In this document: piece after piece, positions 1-41,199 of the stretch | Numbering within the stretch: the first letter of the stretch is position 1 | Layout of the letters: the number at the start of each line of letters is the position of its first letter | Origin: Cristatella mucedo | Taxonomy: Eukaryota; Bryozoa; Phylactolaemata; Cristatellidae | Assembly (NCBI GenBank): GCA_009760855.2 | Contig: WPIO01000032.1 | Coordinates: 781,501-845,500, forward strand | DNA length: 64,000 nt | Direction of reading: 5' to 3' | Made by a program: the position numbers and the translations under genes | Notes under the pieces: model-generated | What the model was told of the DNA's origin: nothing | The model's database searches: none | Seen by the model: the letters and a program-made list of their open reading frames with translations, nothing else

Positions 1-85
1 GCAAGCAGTGGTGATAGCCGTAAAGGCTCTTCTGTCGCTACACAAAAAGAGGCTGTTTAATCAGCTAGGATTTGTTTAGGCTCAG
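1..85 (+). mobile_element. SINE-1 tail, cut by window edge
   Basis: Matches the tail of the full copy at 16.0-16.2 kb: GGTGATAGCCGTAAAGGCTC, TCTGTCGCTA, then CAAAAAGAGG and TTTAATCAGCTAGGATTT. The tRNA-like head would lie outside the window. Confidence 0.8.
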
Positions 86-888
86 CTATCCTCCCAGCAA
101 ACGGCAGATGTAAGTCCGGCTAAGGGAATGACCCAAAACAAGCTCTAAGGAGTACAGGGCCTATCCATCAATCGGCGAGTCCATTCTCTGCTTGATCTGT
201 GCATGCAGTCACAATACAAAGCACATAATAGCAAACAAATGGCAATTGTTGCAACACAGTGTCACATAAATGGTCTCTCAGTAAATATGAACAGGACAGC
301 AGTGCAGAGGCTGAATCTCTGTCACTAATTGAGAAGCTGCATAGCTGAGAGGAGGTGCAGTAAAGATGCCGACTAGCAAGCAGGGTTTACGATCACTCGC
401 AGGCCTCAGTGCCAAGACCTCGACATAGGCTCTTTCTCTCTTAGCATAAGACACAGTATACACTGAAATTTTACAGAAAGGAGTCTGATTACCGAACAAG
501 CTATGGAGGGCCTTCGGGTGACGATACACCATCTGCAAGTTGCACGCAGGCCGGCCCAAAATGTGCCAAAGCTCCTTCGAGCATCCGTGGAAGTGCTAGG
601 GCATGGACATTTTTAGGACAGACTACTGGTTTAACTTGGTTGCTCCTTTCACTTTATTTAGCATTAAACCAACAAGCAAAAGAGTACAGCAGCTAAAGCC
701 GGATGCAGAGGTACCAGAGTGGCTGGTGTATGCCGGGAAGTACAGAAAGAGCCATGCCCATAGCCACCACAAGACACACTAGTCCATTCATTGCTGCTAT
801 CTGCCCAGGGTGTTCCTGAGGGGGCTGCTATGTAGTGGGACTCACAAGCTTTAGTCAGTCGCTGGCAAAGAATGCGCAGGCAAGCTAC
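1..888 (-). other. RABGAP1 intron 16 (partial)
   Basis: Starts with a SINE-1 tail (1-85). The remainder shows no recognisable exon, repeat or RNA gene; the longer frames here do not resemble the RABGAP1 coiled coil. Confidence 0.6.
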
Positions 889-29336
<28,448 letters not shown>

Positions 29337-29780
29337 TGCCCCCAGGCTGAAGCTTTTACCATTTGGAGCTCAGTGTACGCCGCTGAACACCTGCATTTAG
29401 GATCCAAAAAATAAATAAATCGGCCATTCCACGTGGCACGCATGCAGATGCCATTAACGATCGATTTCAGAAGCTTCCATCGATGCTTCGATAGCTTTGC
29501 GGTATGCCATGCTAGGGAAGGACTTTGCACCGCAGCTGTAACCGCGCACTCAGCGTATGTCGCTGCGTCGCGCACGCTCCAGCGCCCTCTAGCGGCTGAG
29601 TCTCGCAACTGTTCGGCTCAAGTGCCGCTTGCGTTAAAGCCTGCAGGCTGAGTAGGCAGTCGGGCAGGCCAAGTCGCGTTCGGGCAGGCCTGGTGGCGAT
29701 CGTCGAGGTGACGGGTCAGGCGAGAAACCGCGGAGAAAACAGAAAGCACTAGCAGAGTGTTAGCGGCCGCTATTGAAAAT
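29337..29780 (-). promoter_or_regulatory. RABGAP1: Probable 5' UTR and promoter region of RABGAP1
   Basis: A GC- and CpG-rich stretch directly upstream of the start codon, unlike the AT-rich DNA further right. No TATA box is evident. A pyrimidine-rich AG just before the ATG (gcttcag) could be an acceptor for an upstream non-coding exon. Reading frames crossing this block are not recognisable proteins. Confidence 0.45.
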
Positions 29781-30285
29781 ATGCACCCAACCCTTGGAGA
29801 AACGCAGGCCTACTTTAAGGAGCGGCTCATCAACTGGATAGTCCACCGCAGCCTTTTCAGATGGGCGTTAGGAGATGGTATCGTGCGTGCACGCGCCAAC
29901 GCTACGAACGCCATTCCGCTTGTTATGTGGTGCTGATTTAGAAGCAAAATCGATGGCATTCTTTGTGGTAATGTTCACGCTATCCGGGCTCGCGTGAGGG
30001 AAAGAATCGGGGCGACGCTTGAATACTTACGCATAGGGCCGTGGAGTTCCGGCGGAAGTGAACGAGGCCTTCAGTTTAGCAGCCGCTGATGGTGCCAGTT
30101 GCTTTCCTTCTAAGTATATCCACTACAGGCGTGCAATCTACCGGAGTAGGAAATCCAAGCTTTTTCAATTTATTTTTAAAGACTTAATTTTAACTCGAAC
30201 TTGGCGTTTGCTCTGGTGCGGGGTGGCCCTGCGCCGGAACAGGCTTCGCCTGCGTCCCGCCCTGGTGCTTCCCAGTGAGACCACG
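29781..30285. other. Gene-free upstream DNA
   Basis: Moderately GC-rich sequence upstream of RABGAP1. No coding similarity or repeat recognised. Confidence 0.5.
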
Positions 30286-30760
30286 TAATGTAATATATCT
30301 CCGTCTGTAACTCCACAAAGTCATAAAGACCACGTGGGTGTTCGCAGGAGAGTCTAAGCAGCTCTCGGTACGCATTCGGTAGCCAACAGACTTTGTCTCA
30401 CGCAATAAAGAGAAAGTGGGCAGCATAGCAGAGTCAGGAGAGCAGGTGAGATAGTGAGTAGCATGGAAGTAGCAGATCAGAACCACTGAAAAGGATGAGC
30501 CACAGTCAGCAGCAGGAGATTAGTTGTCGTTGCGTAAGAATTTCGGAAGCGAGTTCCGCAGTCTAGGACGTGCAGAGCTAAAGCTTCTGTCGCCAACGGT
30601 CTTTAAGTGGAGGAACGGAACAGCTAATTTATTGTCCACACAGGACCTGAGGTCGCGAAGAAGCTAAAACTGGTGCAGAAGTTCAGCTAGGTACGAAGGA
30701 GCCAAGCCATGGCGGGCCTTATGGGTCAGCGTAAGAAATTTTCTCTCATTTCTACGACCT
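30286..30760 (-). mobile_element. LINE-A 3' end copy
   Basis: Antisense: gtaatgtaatatatctccgt, ctgtaactccacaaagtcat, the cggtacgcattcggtagcca block, and reverse transcriptase C-terminus up to the region encoding ARHGLAPSY on the minus strand. Moderately diverged. Confidence 0.87.
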
Positions 30761-33700
30761 AATAGAGTTGCATTTAGCTGTGCTTCTTGCTGAGCTGGCG
30801 AACGTACATGGATTTGTTATCCACCCCGTTTGGTTTCAAATGTAATTTGTCTCTTGATGCTCATTATAGCAGCGCAGGCTGTCAAGGACGAAATCGATAA
30901 AATTATAACTCCCTTATCCTGGAGTATGCAGAGAAAGGATACCCCGGGATATTTTAGCGAAGCTTAGTACTGATGTCCAAACCCACTGAAAACTTGTTTA
31001 CACTGGTTGGTGCTTAACACAGGCAGTTATTTTATCCACTATGAAAGCCAAACTTATCCGACGTTGCCGTTACTAAATGTCGCTGCCTCAGAAAACCGTG
31101 CTTTTTAGTTGTGACGTTGGAGGTGTGGCCAATTGTCAGCTGAAAGGTAGGAAATGCCGGTTAAGCGAGAAGCGGTGTTTGGAGTACATTTCAGAGACAC
31201 TCGAAGTTGCCTCAGTTTCAGTTGTTTCAGTGTCTGTGTAGAAGGACTGAGGTAATAGTGGAGGAATTTCTAGAGAAGCTACTACATATGCTGGCACAAA
31301 CATGTCGTGCAGTAGTGTAGCTGGACTACATCAGCGGGAGTCAACCGACTGATACGTGTATGTCGTTGTAGTCGCGGAGAGGAAACTAAAATAATTCTGC
31401 TCCATCAACGGGCGTCAATTGAGGACGGGATTGTTGACCAATAAACTAAGGACGAAATTACTGGGTGCTAAGGACCCGATTATCAATGCCCGGTTAGCTT
31501 CTCAGAAATTTCTGGCGAGCAGCGACTAGATATTCCACGTCTATTTTAAGGTGGGCAAAAGTCGGTGAATTTATTGTAGCCGAACAGCCAATCTAACGAG
31601 AATACCTTGCAACAAAAGAGCTATGAAGAACTGCTCATACTCATATCTGAAAAATTGTGCGTTCCAGCGATAAAGGTCTGTGTTTCTAGATATCCATTAA
31701 TGCATTATGGAACTGAGTAACTCTCAACAAGCTTCACGGGTATCCTTAATAGGGACAAGGACCAATTGCAGGGCCTATGTCCGCGACAAAGGAATTTATT
31801 GCATTCAAAACTGAAACAACGGAATGGCGAAAATAGAGATTTTCTGAGTGACTGGTACCCCAGTTTACTCATTACTATCCACATACCATCGTAGCCTCGG
31901 GTCACCACTGGGTCACCAGTGGGTCACCATTGGGTAACTGAGTCACCATTTTTGCAAGCTATCGTAGGTGTTGATTTGGCCGAATAAATCTATGACTTAA
32001 TATAACAGTTCGCCCATATCGAGTGGCCGGGGCGTCCGTTTGATTGAAATGGCATGGCAAGCTCGCTGGTAATGGTAAAGTCACTGAAAAAACTCTGGCC
32101 ATCAGGCGGCAGGGATTGGACCAGGACCTGAGGACATCGGCAAGCACGCCGGATCCCCCGGCCTACATGTCGCCGTAACCGACAATTACGATAGCAATGG
32201 GCACCTCACTGTCTCGTTTCCCAGCTGTGAATTCACTTCGAGATACCGATAATCAGACCTTGGATGTAGCTTGATTAACCACAGGCTTGTATATGTCGCG
32301 GGACCTTCAGTCGTAGTTACGGAGTATACCGCTAAGCATCCCCAAGGTACTTTAAAGCATTACAATGAAGAGCAGGTAAGATAGTAGCCCCCTTGCCTAG
32401 AAGCAGAAGAGCCTTGATGGGTTTCTCTCTTTGTGAAGAGGGCCGTGCAGTATCACCTACAGCAGGACTCAAGTCCAATTGCAAGTACCTTACCGCTTTA
32501 CGAAGGTGTAGCTTTGTTTTAGAAAATTAATCGTATCATAATCCTAAGTTGAGTCAATTTTCTCTGAAATAAGAAAATAGTCACACTGGGAGCCCGGTAA
32601 GGTAAAGAGTTGAGTTATTAAGCATGATGGCGAGGTGAGAGTCTGACTGATGTGCAGACGGCTTAATTTCGACCGTGCTCATTTTCTCCATCTGGTTAAA
32701 GTGAACTAATACGATGAATGAAGTCAATCGAAAATTGAAGTGACACTGGACATTGTATTTAATATTGAAGTAATGAATTAATCTCGATGATACCAAATAA
32801 CGTACTCTACACGAGTAAGGCTTGTACCAGTGCGTTCAGACCTCAACGCGGCCAATTCGGCAACGACTACTACTACCGCTCCAAAAATGCTTCAGATTCA
32901 CCAGCATCCAAAAAAGACGCGATATTCTTGGCCACCACCTACTGTCATGTGCATTATTAAATGAACTTATTATTTGCCTAGAATAGTCGTGTGAAATTGA
33001 GCCACTGATTTGTGTTAATCCAATACTGATATACACGCGTGGTTATTAAATAACTGTATATATTACCCGGTGTTAGCCGACGTTACTAAGGCTACCTGCT
33101 GCATGGATCCGAGTTTGTGAACATAAGGATAGTTGCAGCAGAGAGTGTGCTCTTTTTTGGTGTTTATTACTTAGCTTTTGCTCGTGTTCATGCTATCCCG
33201 TTAACAGTTGGTTTACCAAATGTTCTCCAAGTGTATGCCATCTCGAACAGTTGTAAGTTACAGCAACAGAGTGTCTATTTGCTCAGAATGTGTGATAACT
33301 GCAGTTTGTAAATAAATGTGAATCCAAGGCACCAGTACAGTGGAGTGTGTTGTGCATCATACCGAAAGCCTGAGTGATTTTTTTATGCATTCAACAGATC
33401 AAGACTTTTATTTTACTCAGCTGAGAGAAAGTGAGAAGACTAACGGTATTAGCAAAACAATTTCGGAAGTTTGTGGCCAAGAAATGCAAGCGAAAGACGG
33501 CTTGAGTAGACCTGAAGAAGTAGGCTGCAGTAGACAGGTATTCATTCGTCATTCTGGTAAGGAGTTACACAGCCTAGGGGGCCTCTGAGAAAAGGTATCA
33601 GCCGTCAGCAAGGTGTAAGCAAAATAAGTTATTACTGTCCTGAAAGGAGAAAAGGCGCCAGAGGATAAATAAAGCGGTTCGAGTTCGCCGGAAGAGTCTG

Positions 33701-33904
33701 CCAAGTCGGCTTTGTAGCTCAGCATTGGAATGTAGCTCGAACTGTCAGATGGAACGAATGGTAGCGCAGCTCATCTGGTAAAGAGAACTACATTTGAATG
33801 CATTTCTCGGTTTAAAAAAATGCAGCGGTTTTATTTAGCACTCTCGCGTTTAGGTGATTCTACGATAGTCTACCGCAGAAAGAGAGAGTACAAGTAATGC
33901 TTTA
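30761..33904. other. Intergenic, mostly unrecognised
   Basis: About 3.1 kb of AT-leaning DNA. The only structure I see is the 11-bp tandem repeat at 31899-31931. Short open frames have no recognisable similarity. Confidence 0.5.
31899..31952. repeat. 11-bp tandem repeat
   Basis: Three nearly identical units (GGGTCACCACT, GGGTCACCAGT, GGGTCACCATT) followed by about two degenerate ones. Confidence 0.85.
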
Positions 33905-33990
33905 TGTACAGCATCTGTAAAGTGTCTAGAGAGAGACTCAGTTCTCTGATGGTGCTATAAAAATGTATTATTATTATTATTTTTATTATT
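33905..33990 (+). mobile_element. L2-like LINE 3' tail
   Basis: cagcatctgtaaagtgtcta, then gagagagactcagttctctg and gtgctataaaaatgtatt followed by (ATT)n: the LINE-B type hairpin tail. No upstream part recognised. Confidence 0.7.
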
Positions 33991-35278
33991 ACTACAAGAT
34001 GGATTAAGAGAGTGAGAGAGACAGAGATGGAGGCAGAGATATAGAGTTAGATCGAAAGAAATAGAGAGATCCAATGAAGGAGCAAGATCAATAGCCAGGC
34101 GTTACGATGGCTGGCACGTCGTCATGGCACAGAAAAGGGTAAAAGTAGTGGCTGCACTAATGACTTATGAAAAGCATCTGAGAAACAACAGATTCTAACC
34201 AAGAGACCGTCCGAAATTACGAGCAATCAAACGTGGTCTTACGGCATCGACAGCGATTGAGATTTCTATCTGCTCTATTTGCAGAGGTGCAATTCGATGC
34301 ACGTATATCGATGTACGTTCAGAGTATTTGTACTTATTCCAGGTTGTTGGACGTCATTCCGAAGCAAATGCATACCTGATGGGAGCTAACTTCATCAAAT
34401 GGCCGCAGCTTATCGTGAGTGTTTGACTTTCAGTATGCTGCAGAAGAATGATCATGCCGAAATTAGCCGTACAGAAGGCTGTAGCTACTATAGGAACAGT
34501 GCTGCCATGTCTTTCCCAGAAAATGACATAGGAAAGGGAATGAGCATAGATTGTTTGAAATTTTCTTGGAATTTGGATTAAGTCCAATCGAAGAACGTGA
34601 ATTTGTAGGAATTGCTCATTTCTCATCCCGCGTGCTTTTCGCGATTACCTGTGTATCATTCAGTGCATGCTACTTAAGAAACCTCTGGCCCAGAGGGTCT
34701 ACTCGCGCGTTTGTTTGTTCATCTAAGCTTGATAGTTGAGTGCTTTTGCACAAATTTCTAAGCTCCATGACGTGTATGTCATCGACGCTCGGTTATTGCT
34801 CCTCTAGCGGCGACTTATAAAGCATCTGGACGGAGAATGGTTAGCACTATTTTATTTATTTGTTTTATTTTATTTAGTTTGTCTGAGTTGTAGTAAAGGT
34901 TGAAATAACAAGTGCAGTTAATTAAAAGGCTTTATTTATGTAGTTTCAAATACGTCTTAGCGGTTATCACCCTACTTGCTGGGGGCAAAGTAGGACTGTT
35001 TTCCAGACGGCTCAAACCCGAAATAATAATCAGGACTTTCGAGCAGCTTACCCTCAGGATGTGACCCAAGGGAATAAAACCTCGAAGCTTAAGCTCGATG
35101 ATCGAAAAGAAGGACGGAAATTTCGGTTGTAGTGTGTATTATATAGGAGATGCACAGGCCTCCACGAGACTGAAAGATGACGGATAATTGAATAAGTACG
35201 AGAAGACACAGGCAGATTGATAATCTCAAAAGCTATAGAAACAAGTGAAAGAGAATGATTAAGAGAGATCGAGAGAGA
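33991..35278. other. Intergenic with a possible tail relic
   Basis: A purine-rich GAGA stretch at 34005-34080 and, at about 34805-34850, a faint L2-like tail (cttataaagcatctggacgg). Otherwise nothing recognised. Confidence 0.45.
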
Positions 35279-35287
35279 GATAGATAA

Positions 35288-35325
<38 letters not shown>

Positions 35326-35330
35326 GGATG

Positions 35331-35400
<70 letters not shown>

Positions 35401-35405
35401 GATAT
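35279..35405. repeat. (GATA)n microsatellite, about 30 units
   Basis: TAGA/GATA tetranucleotide run with two GGAT variants in the middle. It reads open as Ile/Tyr/Leu/Ser repeats on the minus strand, which is not a real protein. Confidence 0.97.
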
Positions 35406-35484
35406 AGAGAGAGAGCTGTAGAGAGAGAGAGATGAAGAGAGAGAGAGAGGAAGAGAGAGGAAGAGAGAGAGAGAGAGAGAGAGT
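35406..35484. repeat. (GA)n-rich tract
   Basis: GA dinucleotides with occasional interruptions (ctgt, gatgaa, ggaa), directly continuing the GATA array. Confidence 0.95.
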
Positions 35485-38400
35485 TACGTAAATGAAGTTG
35501 TGAGTTGCAAAATAATTGTGAGTTGCAAAATAGCATGCAGTTTGAAATGAATATTCAATTCCATGAAATATTCTCAACAGAATAGCAAAATTTGGTCTTT
35601 GGTCAAGGTTCCATCTACAATTAAGTGGGATCTACCCGCAATAACTGTCTCTTCAGGTCAAAGCTGGAATGCATCCTGCCAATTGACCAGCGGTCTAAAG
35701 CTGCAGCGTTGTTTCGATATCCTCAATACTGACCATGTCCTACCTTACAAACCAACTTCCGGCCAATGACATCCCGTAGAGATATACATTGATGTATCTT
35801 CATTCGACTGGCATTGCCCAACAGTGCCGTACACTTGCATGCCAAAAACATATGCTACAAGCCAGTGGAATGTTTTTAACCCTTACTGATCCTAGGAGCC
35901 ATAAACGTGCGACAGCAGTACTGCTACATACATTCTAAGGTAGTGTAAAGTGGTCGCACTTCATGACCAAGACGATGGGTTTTCGCTCTACAGAATACAC
36001 TACTGGATTTTGCACAAATGTGCTTCCCTAGTAAAACAAACGAAACAACTGAGTAGATCGCCAAGCGATAACCACAAGATTGCGAGGACGCTTTGGAGCG
36101 GCCATAATTATTCACGGAAAAATAGGTGAGCCTAGACACCCTGAAGCCTGAAGCTCTCTCGCATTTGTCAGCTCATTTATGGGTTGGGCTGGTTGGATTA
36201 CAAAGAGGCTGATGCGGCCGATGCTATATATCTACGGCAGCTAGCCGGAGCAGACGCGTGGGCAGACGAGGGACCATGATCGCCCTGAAGGCGGCTTCGG
36301 ATACGCAGAGATGACGCCGAGAGGGCTGCTCGTTTATCCTCTCGCTGGATGCCAGCCAGCGGCTCCCCGGATGTGACTTCCGGACTTGCAGAGCTACCGA
36401 GCTGACAGAGTGGCCCTTCAGGTTTGACGGGATGGCTGGGCGCACGCATCGATCATTGCCTAGCGTTACAAGTAGGGTAAAAGCAGCCAGTGATCCGTTT
36501 GCCGCCGTGAAAACCAAGGGGTTACGTAAGCAGCTCGCTCCTACACTGGCGTCTGCGATGCGTCAGGCTCTCCAGAAATGAACCATACCAATCTTTCGTT
36601 GACGGAGCGAAAGAGCAGTTCAGAGAGGCGAACTTTCGGCTTCAAGCTAATTAAGAATGCTCATTTTTTGGCATTGACTGGCTCGCCCGTTTTCTCGGCA
36701 CAGAGCCAAGAGAGCCAACCAGGCCGCTCACCTGCAGCGTCTCTAATGTGGCCCTTTTTGGTTATTAGATTGAGTTTCAACGCTTCCCAGTGGCGCGCCA
36801 TGAGAGCGGCTCTTCGAAAGGGAAGTGAACCCAGCTCTTTCGCGAGAGGCCAGAGGAGCCATTGCAAGCGTGTGTCATATGCGGCATGCGTACTGGGCAC
36901 TTTTGTCTCGAAAAGACTACTATCCGAGTGGGTAAATATTCGCATGTGGCGAGGACGAAAGAGGTCTGCACAGAGTTTTGGCTCGCTATGTCTTCGGGTA
37001 GCTCTCTCACTGAACTCCGAGTGGTTCAGGCATTAAGCTAGCCTGCAGGGATGTGGTATTCCTAGATAACTATATAAGATTGAGGTAAACATTTCGACCA
37101 ACAAATAAAGCAAGAAGCTTCGTGAAATTTTTTTGATTTACGTGAAGCCAAGTGCGATCCTGTAGCGAGAGAGTGACCGTGTGCTCCATCTAGTAGGGTT
37201 GCTCAGTTGGAAAGACCCATCGCCGGCCTCATTAAAGTGAACTTTCAGGAAGCGACCTTATCAGCTCCTGAGCCAAGTCTGCCCACTTTCAGCATCGCCC
37301 AAGGCACAAATCTGTGCATGCTCAGAAAATAATACTACATTGAAATTTGTGCTTGCATTTGCGATGTCTCGTTTCAACTTCTGTAACTCAAAACTTGCAA
37401 GTCATACGCATCTGGGCAATAAGGCATTCACAATTGCTGTCAAAGTCTGCATTTTTTATTTTTTCATTTCAATTTCACGTTCCCTGAACCGTCTTTTCCT
37501 AGTATTGACTAATTAAATCATGCATTTCTTCAACTCAAATGACCTCCATGTGCCAAATTTTGCTTGTTTCCTAATTTATTTTCCAACCTGACTTACATGC
37601 TTAGCCTCACTTATTATTAATACACGTTTGGCCAAAATTTTCCCAGCATCCTTACATTTTCTCTGCTCTTACTATTACCAAATTATGTATAGAGAGTCTA
37701 ATTTAAATCTCAGCTTATCTGCTGTATATCTGTAGGGATATGCATCTTTGGTATCAACCAAAGTTAATGAGTCGCAAAATCTTTACAAACTTGTTATTTA
37801 AACTGCTCGAAAAATAGTCCTTGCTATTTCTGGTCGATCCTTCGGGTGACCTGCCCGAAATTGTTAAGCAATAAGTTGCCGTTGTTTTTGAAAAAATTAG
37901 CGTCTCTGAATAAGATAGATATGTAATCTTGTAGATATTATTGACTGTGTATTACTGATGCTAAACCAGCTAAGAAGGCTAGACACCGACATAAAGAGCC
38001 TGTACAAGGTTCAGTATTAACTCTCAGGTGACTTTCAAACGAGGTTTGCAATAGGTCTGACTAAACCATTAAACTTTTCTTTGCTAAAACCTAGTGCTGT
38101 TTCCTGAAGAATAAGGTGCACAATGAAATGAACAATACAATAAGATGATGGTCAACCGTAATGGATGATGAAATTGCATCAAAATCAGTACCTTTCCTGA
38201 CGGTAGCTATTGTAGCTTTCTAGCCCGCCTTATTCAATCATCTTCGGCAGTTCGTTGACCGAATCAAAGAGTCCATATGCAAGGTTATATCCTCCCCAAT
38301 GATTTTAGTGATCGGGCGTTCAGTAGGAGTGCCGAAAATTTGGAACTTGCACCTGGCTTCTGTCACTTACTACCACTGGCCTTGCATCGTTTAAGTCTCA

Positions 38401-38619
38401 GCTACAGATGCACACGGCCCGTTCAGCTTTCCCCGAGTTCCAGTGTAGTTGTTTTTATCTGATTTACTCTTGTACGCTTGTCTGTACGTGATTCAGCGCA
38501 TTCTACTACAACAGGTCATACAGATCTGCGACCACGAGTGTATTTTTGTGCCGTTTTGCGTGATTGTTTAAGCACAACACCTTGCTTGCCATTAACTCCT
38601 GCGTTTTTTCTTCTCTTGC
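35485..38619. other. Intergenic; GC-richer island at about 36.2-37.05 kb
   Basis: 36190-37050 is more GC-rich than its surroundings and has longer open frames on both strands (152 codons plus, 36578-37036; 94 and 97 codons minus). None is recognisable and no splice chain is evident. The rest is AT-rich and unrecognised. Confidence 0.4.
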
Positions 38620-38702
38620 AGTAAGCAGTAAAGCGCCTGGATGGAGATTAAATTCGCTTATGGTGCTGTGCAAAAACCTATTGAAATTACTATTATAATT
38701 GA
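38620..38702 (+). mobile_element. L2-like LINE 3' tail
   Basis: gcagtaagcagtaaagcgcc, then tggatggagattaaattcgc and ttatggtgctgtgcaaaaac: a diverged LINE-B type tail. Confidence 0.6.
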
Positions 38703-39004
38703 ATTTACGTGCTTTCTCTGCCTTAATGTTTGACTGTGACTTTTGCTCGGAGTTTCTTATCCCTTTGTCTAAAAACACGACTGCCTGTTGCCCAAAGCTG
38801 TGCTCTTTATAAGACACCTAGATTTAATTTATTAATAAATAGCAAATGCATCAAATCGTCCGTTAGACTCATCTTCATTCCCAGCATTTCAATAAGGCTG
38901 TAGTAAGGCTACTACGACATCACAAAAACTGCTGTCTTGACGAAATTTAAAAAGAAGCCAAAATGCATCGGTTTCTCACAGAGTTTGGTGTATCCTTATA
39001 ATTT

Positions 39005-39232
39005 TTCCAATGAAGGCTTGTGCGTGTTTACACGGTGCATGTTGCCACTAACCATATTTGTGGATGTGAAAACTGTGCATATAACCAACCCAAACTATGT
39101 TATGCTTCTTGATATGTCAATGTTACCATTAACAGTGTGATCATGCTTCCCTTACAGCAAATTTAAAGAGGGGTGAAAGAGATTAAGATCTCTGAATTTG
39201 TCATAAAATTGTATTATTATTATTACTCACTA
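39005..39232 (+). mobile_element. LINE-B 3' UTR and tail
   Basis: Contains the LINE-B 3' UTR phrases (cggtgcatgttgccactaac, gtgatcatgcttcccttaca), gcaaatttaaag, a degraded hairpin (aagagattaagatctctgaa) and (ATT)n. Confidence 0.8.
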
Positions 39233-40396
39233 ATACGTCGGCAATAGTGAGGAAAACTTATTCAGCTTCCATCTTTCTCCATGCTGCCTTTCCTACTTAA
39301 GAAACTAGAACAAATTATGAAGACAATTTAAAACTTTAATATCAAATCTTTAAACTAGGAACGCAAGTTACAGTTTGATTTTGCACTAATCGCTCCAGAG
39401 TCAGCACTGCAGTAAGTAAATAACGACCTGTTGAGGAGTTGTACTTAGGTACAACCTATCAGCTAGATCGACCGATCTCTATGCAGAATAACCCATCATT
39501 ACTCCAGAGGCTGTCCTTCTTGAGCACTTTTCATTTTGCCATGGCATAGCAAGCACTGGGATAAAATTATCTCATCCCTGTGGGGGGATTTCAGTACGCA
39601 GATATCGAGTTCAATTAATCATTCATTTAAATTTAGCATTTAATGCCTTTCCTGCTCGAGAGAACCGTTTTAGGGCCTTCTAATTTCACAGTATATATTT
39701 TCTTTGTCTTTTCAAAGCAATTTCTAAGAAAAATATATGCCTTTCTTTTATGCTAAGGCTGCCAAACTGTACTCGTGCTTTAATAGTTACCTGATTTTGG
39801 TAGATCAAACTTCCTCATCTACCTTGTTTGCCTAAAGTACTGATATTTAAACTTGGATTGCAGCAAACATCCTGAAATGGAATAATTTTATAACCAGCAA
39901 GCTGACTGCGTGAAAACACAGTATTGACAAGAAATTCACAAGCACTTCATTGAAATTGTTTTGGCATTGCTATCTCCTCAAGGTACAGCATACAATCTTG
40001 ATATCCTTCCAAATGAATTGTCACTTGTTGAGCACATCGGATGCCCTGCAAAGTTTGCCTACTCTTACCTCAGAGACGTTACACAATTTCAGGCTTCTAT
40101 ATTTAATGACATCGTAGGCAAGAGGATAACTGCCTTCATGAAACCTCGATGACATCTTTGTAACTAAAACTCTTCAGTGCACACCTTGGCAAAGAGGCTT
40201 ATCTGTCATGAACGGCACCTTTGCCATACAACACAGCTTCAAACTAGTGTGCGTGTGCTCGGGATTAAACAGCCTGTCGAATTAATTGTTTTCACACATA
40301 CCTGTAGGCATATTTAATATCTTATTTCGGAATATATATCTAAAACCTTACTAACCAGGCCTCCCATGATAAATACCATTTAGAATAATCTTTCAG
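39233..40396. other. Intergenic, nothing recognised
   Basis: AT-rich DNA without identifiable elements. Confidence 0.5.
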
Positions 40397-40510
40397 TTTC
40401 ATTTCCGATGCCCGGAACTCACTACCGACTGCCATCACTTTATTCCCGATTAGACAAAATTTGAAAGTAGCTAAAGACCGCCTTTTTCTCACAGCATGTT
40501 TTCCTTCTTC
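40397..40510 (+). mobile_element. LINE reverse transcriptase C-terminal relic, third lineage
   Basis: Encodes ARNSLPTAITLFPIRQNLKV followed by AKDRLFLTAC. This matches the end of L2/CR1-like ORF2 proteins (WNSLP ... F+..L+..L) but not closely LINE-A or LINE-B. Confidence 0.55.
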
Positions 40511-40617
40511 GTGAATATTTCAATTGTCTGTCATGCGTCATATTTTGTTTGACCAAAAATCGGCTAGCTATCTTTCTGACCTTTTTAAATTTCCATGTTA
40601 GAAATTTAATTATTACA

Positions 40618-40686
40618 TGGTGTAACTGCGAAATCACACTACTGTCAGAGCTTGATTGGCTACCTGTAAGCAATTTCCACCTTAGG
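40618..40686 (+). mobile_element. LINE-B reverse transcriptase relic
   Basis: Encodes EITLLSELDWLPVSNFHL, comparable to the HWLPVKQRIDFK block of LINE-B copies. It is cut off by the next SINE. Confidence 0.5.
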
Positions 40687-40806
40687 ATGGCCGATATGTT
40701 ACGGTGCTCTCCTTTAATGACGAAGGTCATAGGCTCGAACCCTAGGACATATTTAAACCCCCTCCCGACTGAGATTAAGTTATCTTAAGAGCTATTCAAA
40801 TGAATT

Positions 40807-40812
<6 letters not shown>
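40687..40812 (+). mobile_element. SINE-2 copy
   Basis: Head from gatggccgatatgttacggt with a good B box (GGCTCGAACCC), tail gactgagattaagttatctt and gagctattcaaatgaattat, running directly into the (AT)n array. Confidence 0.78.
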
Positions 40813-40843
<31 letters not shown>

Positions 40844-40851
40844 TATACGTA
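40812..40851. repeat. (AT)n microsatellite at a SINE end
   Basis: AT dinucleotide run with ATAC interruptions directly after the SINE-2 tail. Confidence 0.9.
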
Positions 40852-41057
40852 AGTATTTAATATAGTTTGGGATCACCCCTCTCTGGTATAGAGGTCCCTT
40901 CACTTGCTAGCATCAGACTAAGTATCCGACTCCTTTGCTCCTTCTGTTCGACTTCGAGCTACCCTAGCTACTTCCTCAGCTTCCAATCGCTGCTCCGTGT
41001 CTCAAATTGAATTATAATCTTTGGAAAATGGTCTTTCCGTTCATATATATAGTTTAT

Positions 41058-41187
41058 TTGTATATCCTTCATCTAAATAGCAACCTTAGAGAACCTCATC
41101 TCTATTCAGGCGCTTCACATAGCGGGGCTGAAGCCGACGACCTCGGCTAGACGTTGGTCGGGGCGAGCACCTTAACCACTGGATCGT
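41058..41187 (-). mobile_element. SINE-2 copy
   Basis: Antisense tail (ccttagagaacctcatctct attcaggcgcttcacat), antisense B-box region (ggggctgaagccgacgacc) and head ending caccttaaccactgga, complement of the A box. It lies inverted to the copy 250 bp away. Confidence 0.8.
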
Positions 41188-41199
41188 ATTCACCGGAAG

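Noticed and set aside
33740..33800. tRNA-like sequence (gtagcgcagctcatctggta)
   Set aside because: It resembles a D-arm, but there is no B box or acceptor stem at the right distance. Not a tRNA gene or clear SINE.
35054..35577. Long open frames of Leu/Ser/Ile/Tyr repeats
   Set aside because: Translation of the GATA and GA microsatellites, not a protein. The same applies to frames over CA and AT arrays at 3.4, 10.8 and 57.4 kb.
36578..37036. 152-codon frame as a definite gene
   Set aside because: No known domain, start context or splice partner. Kept only as a region to look at.
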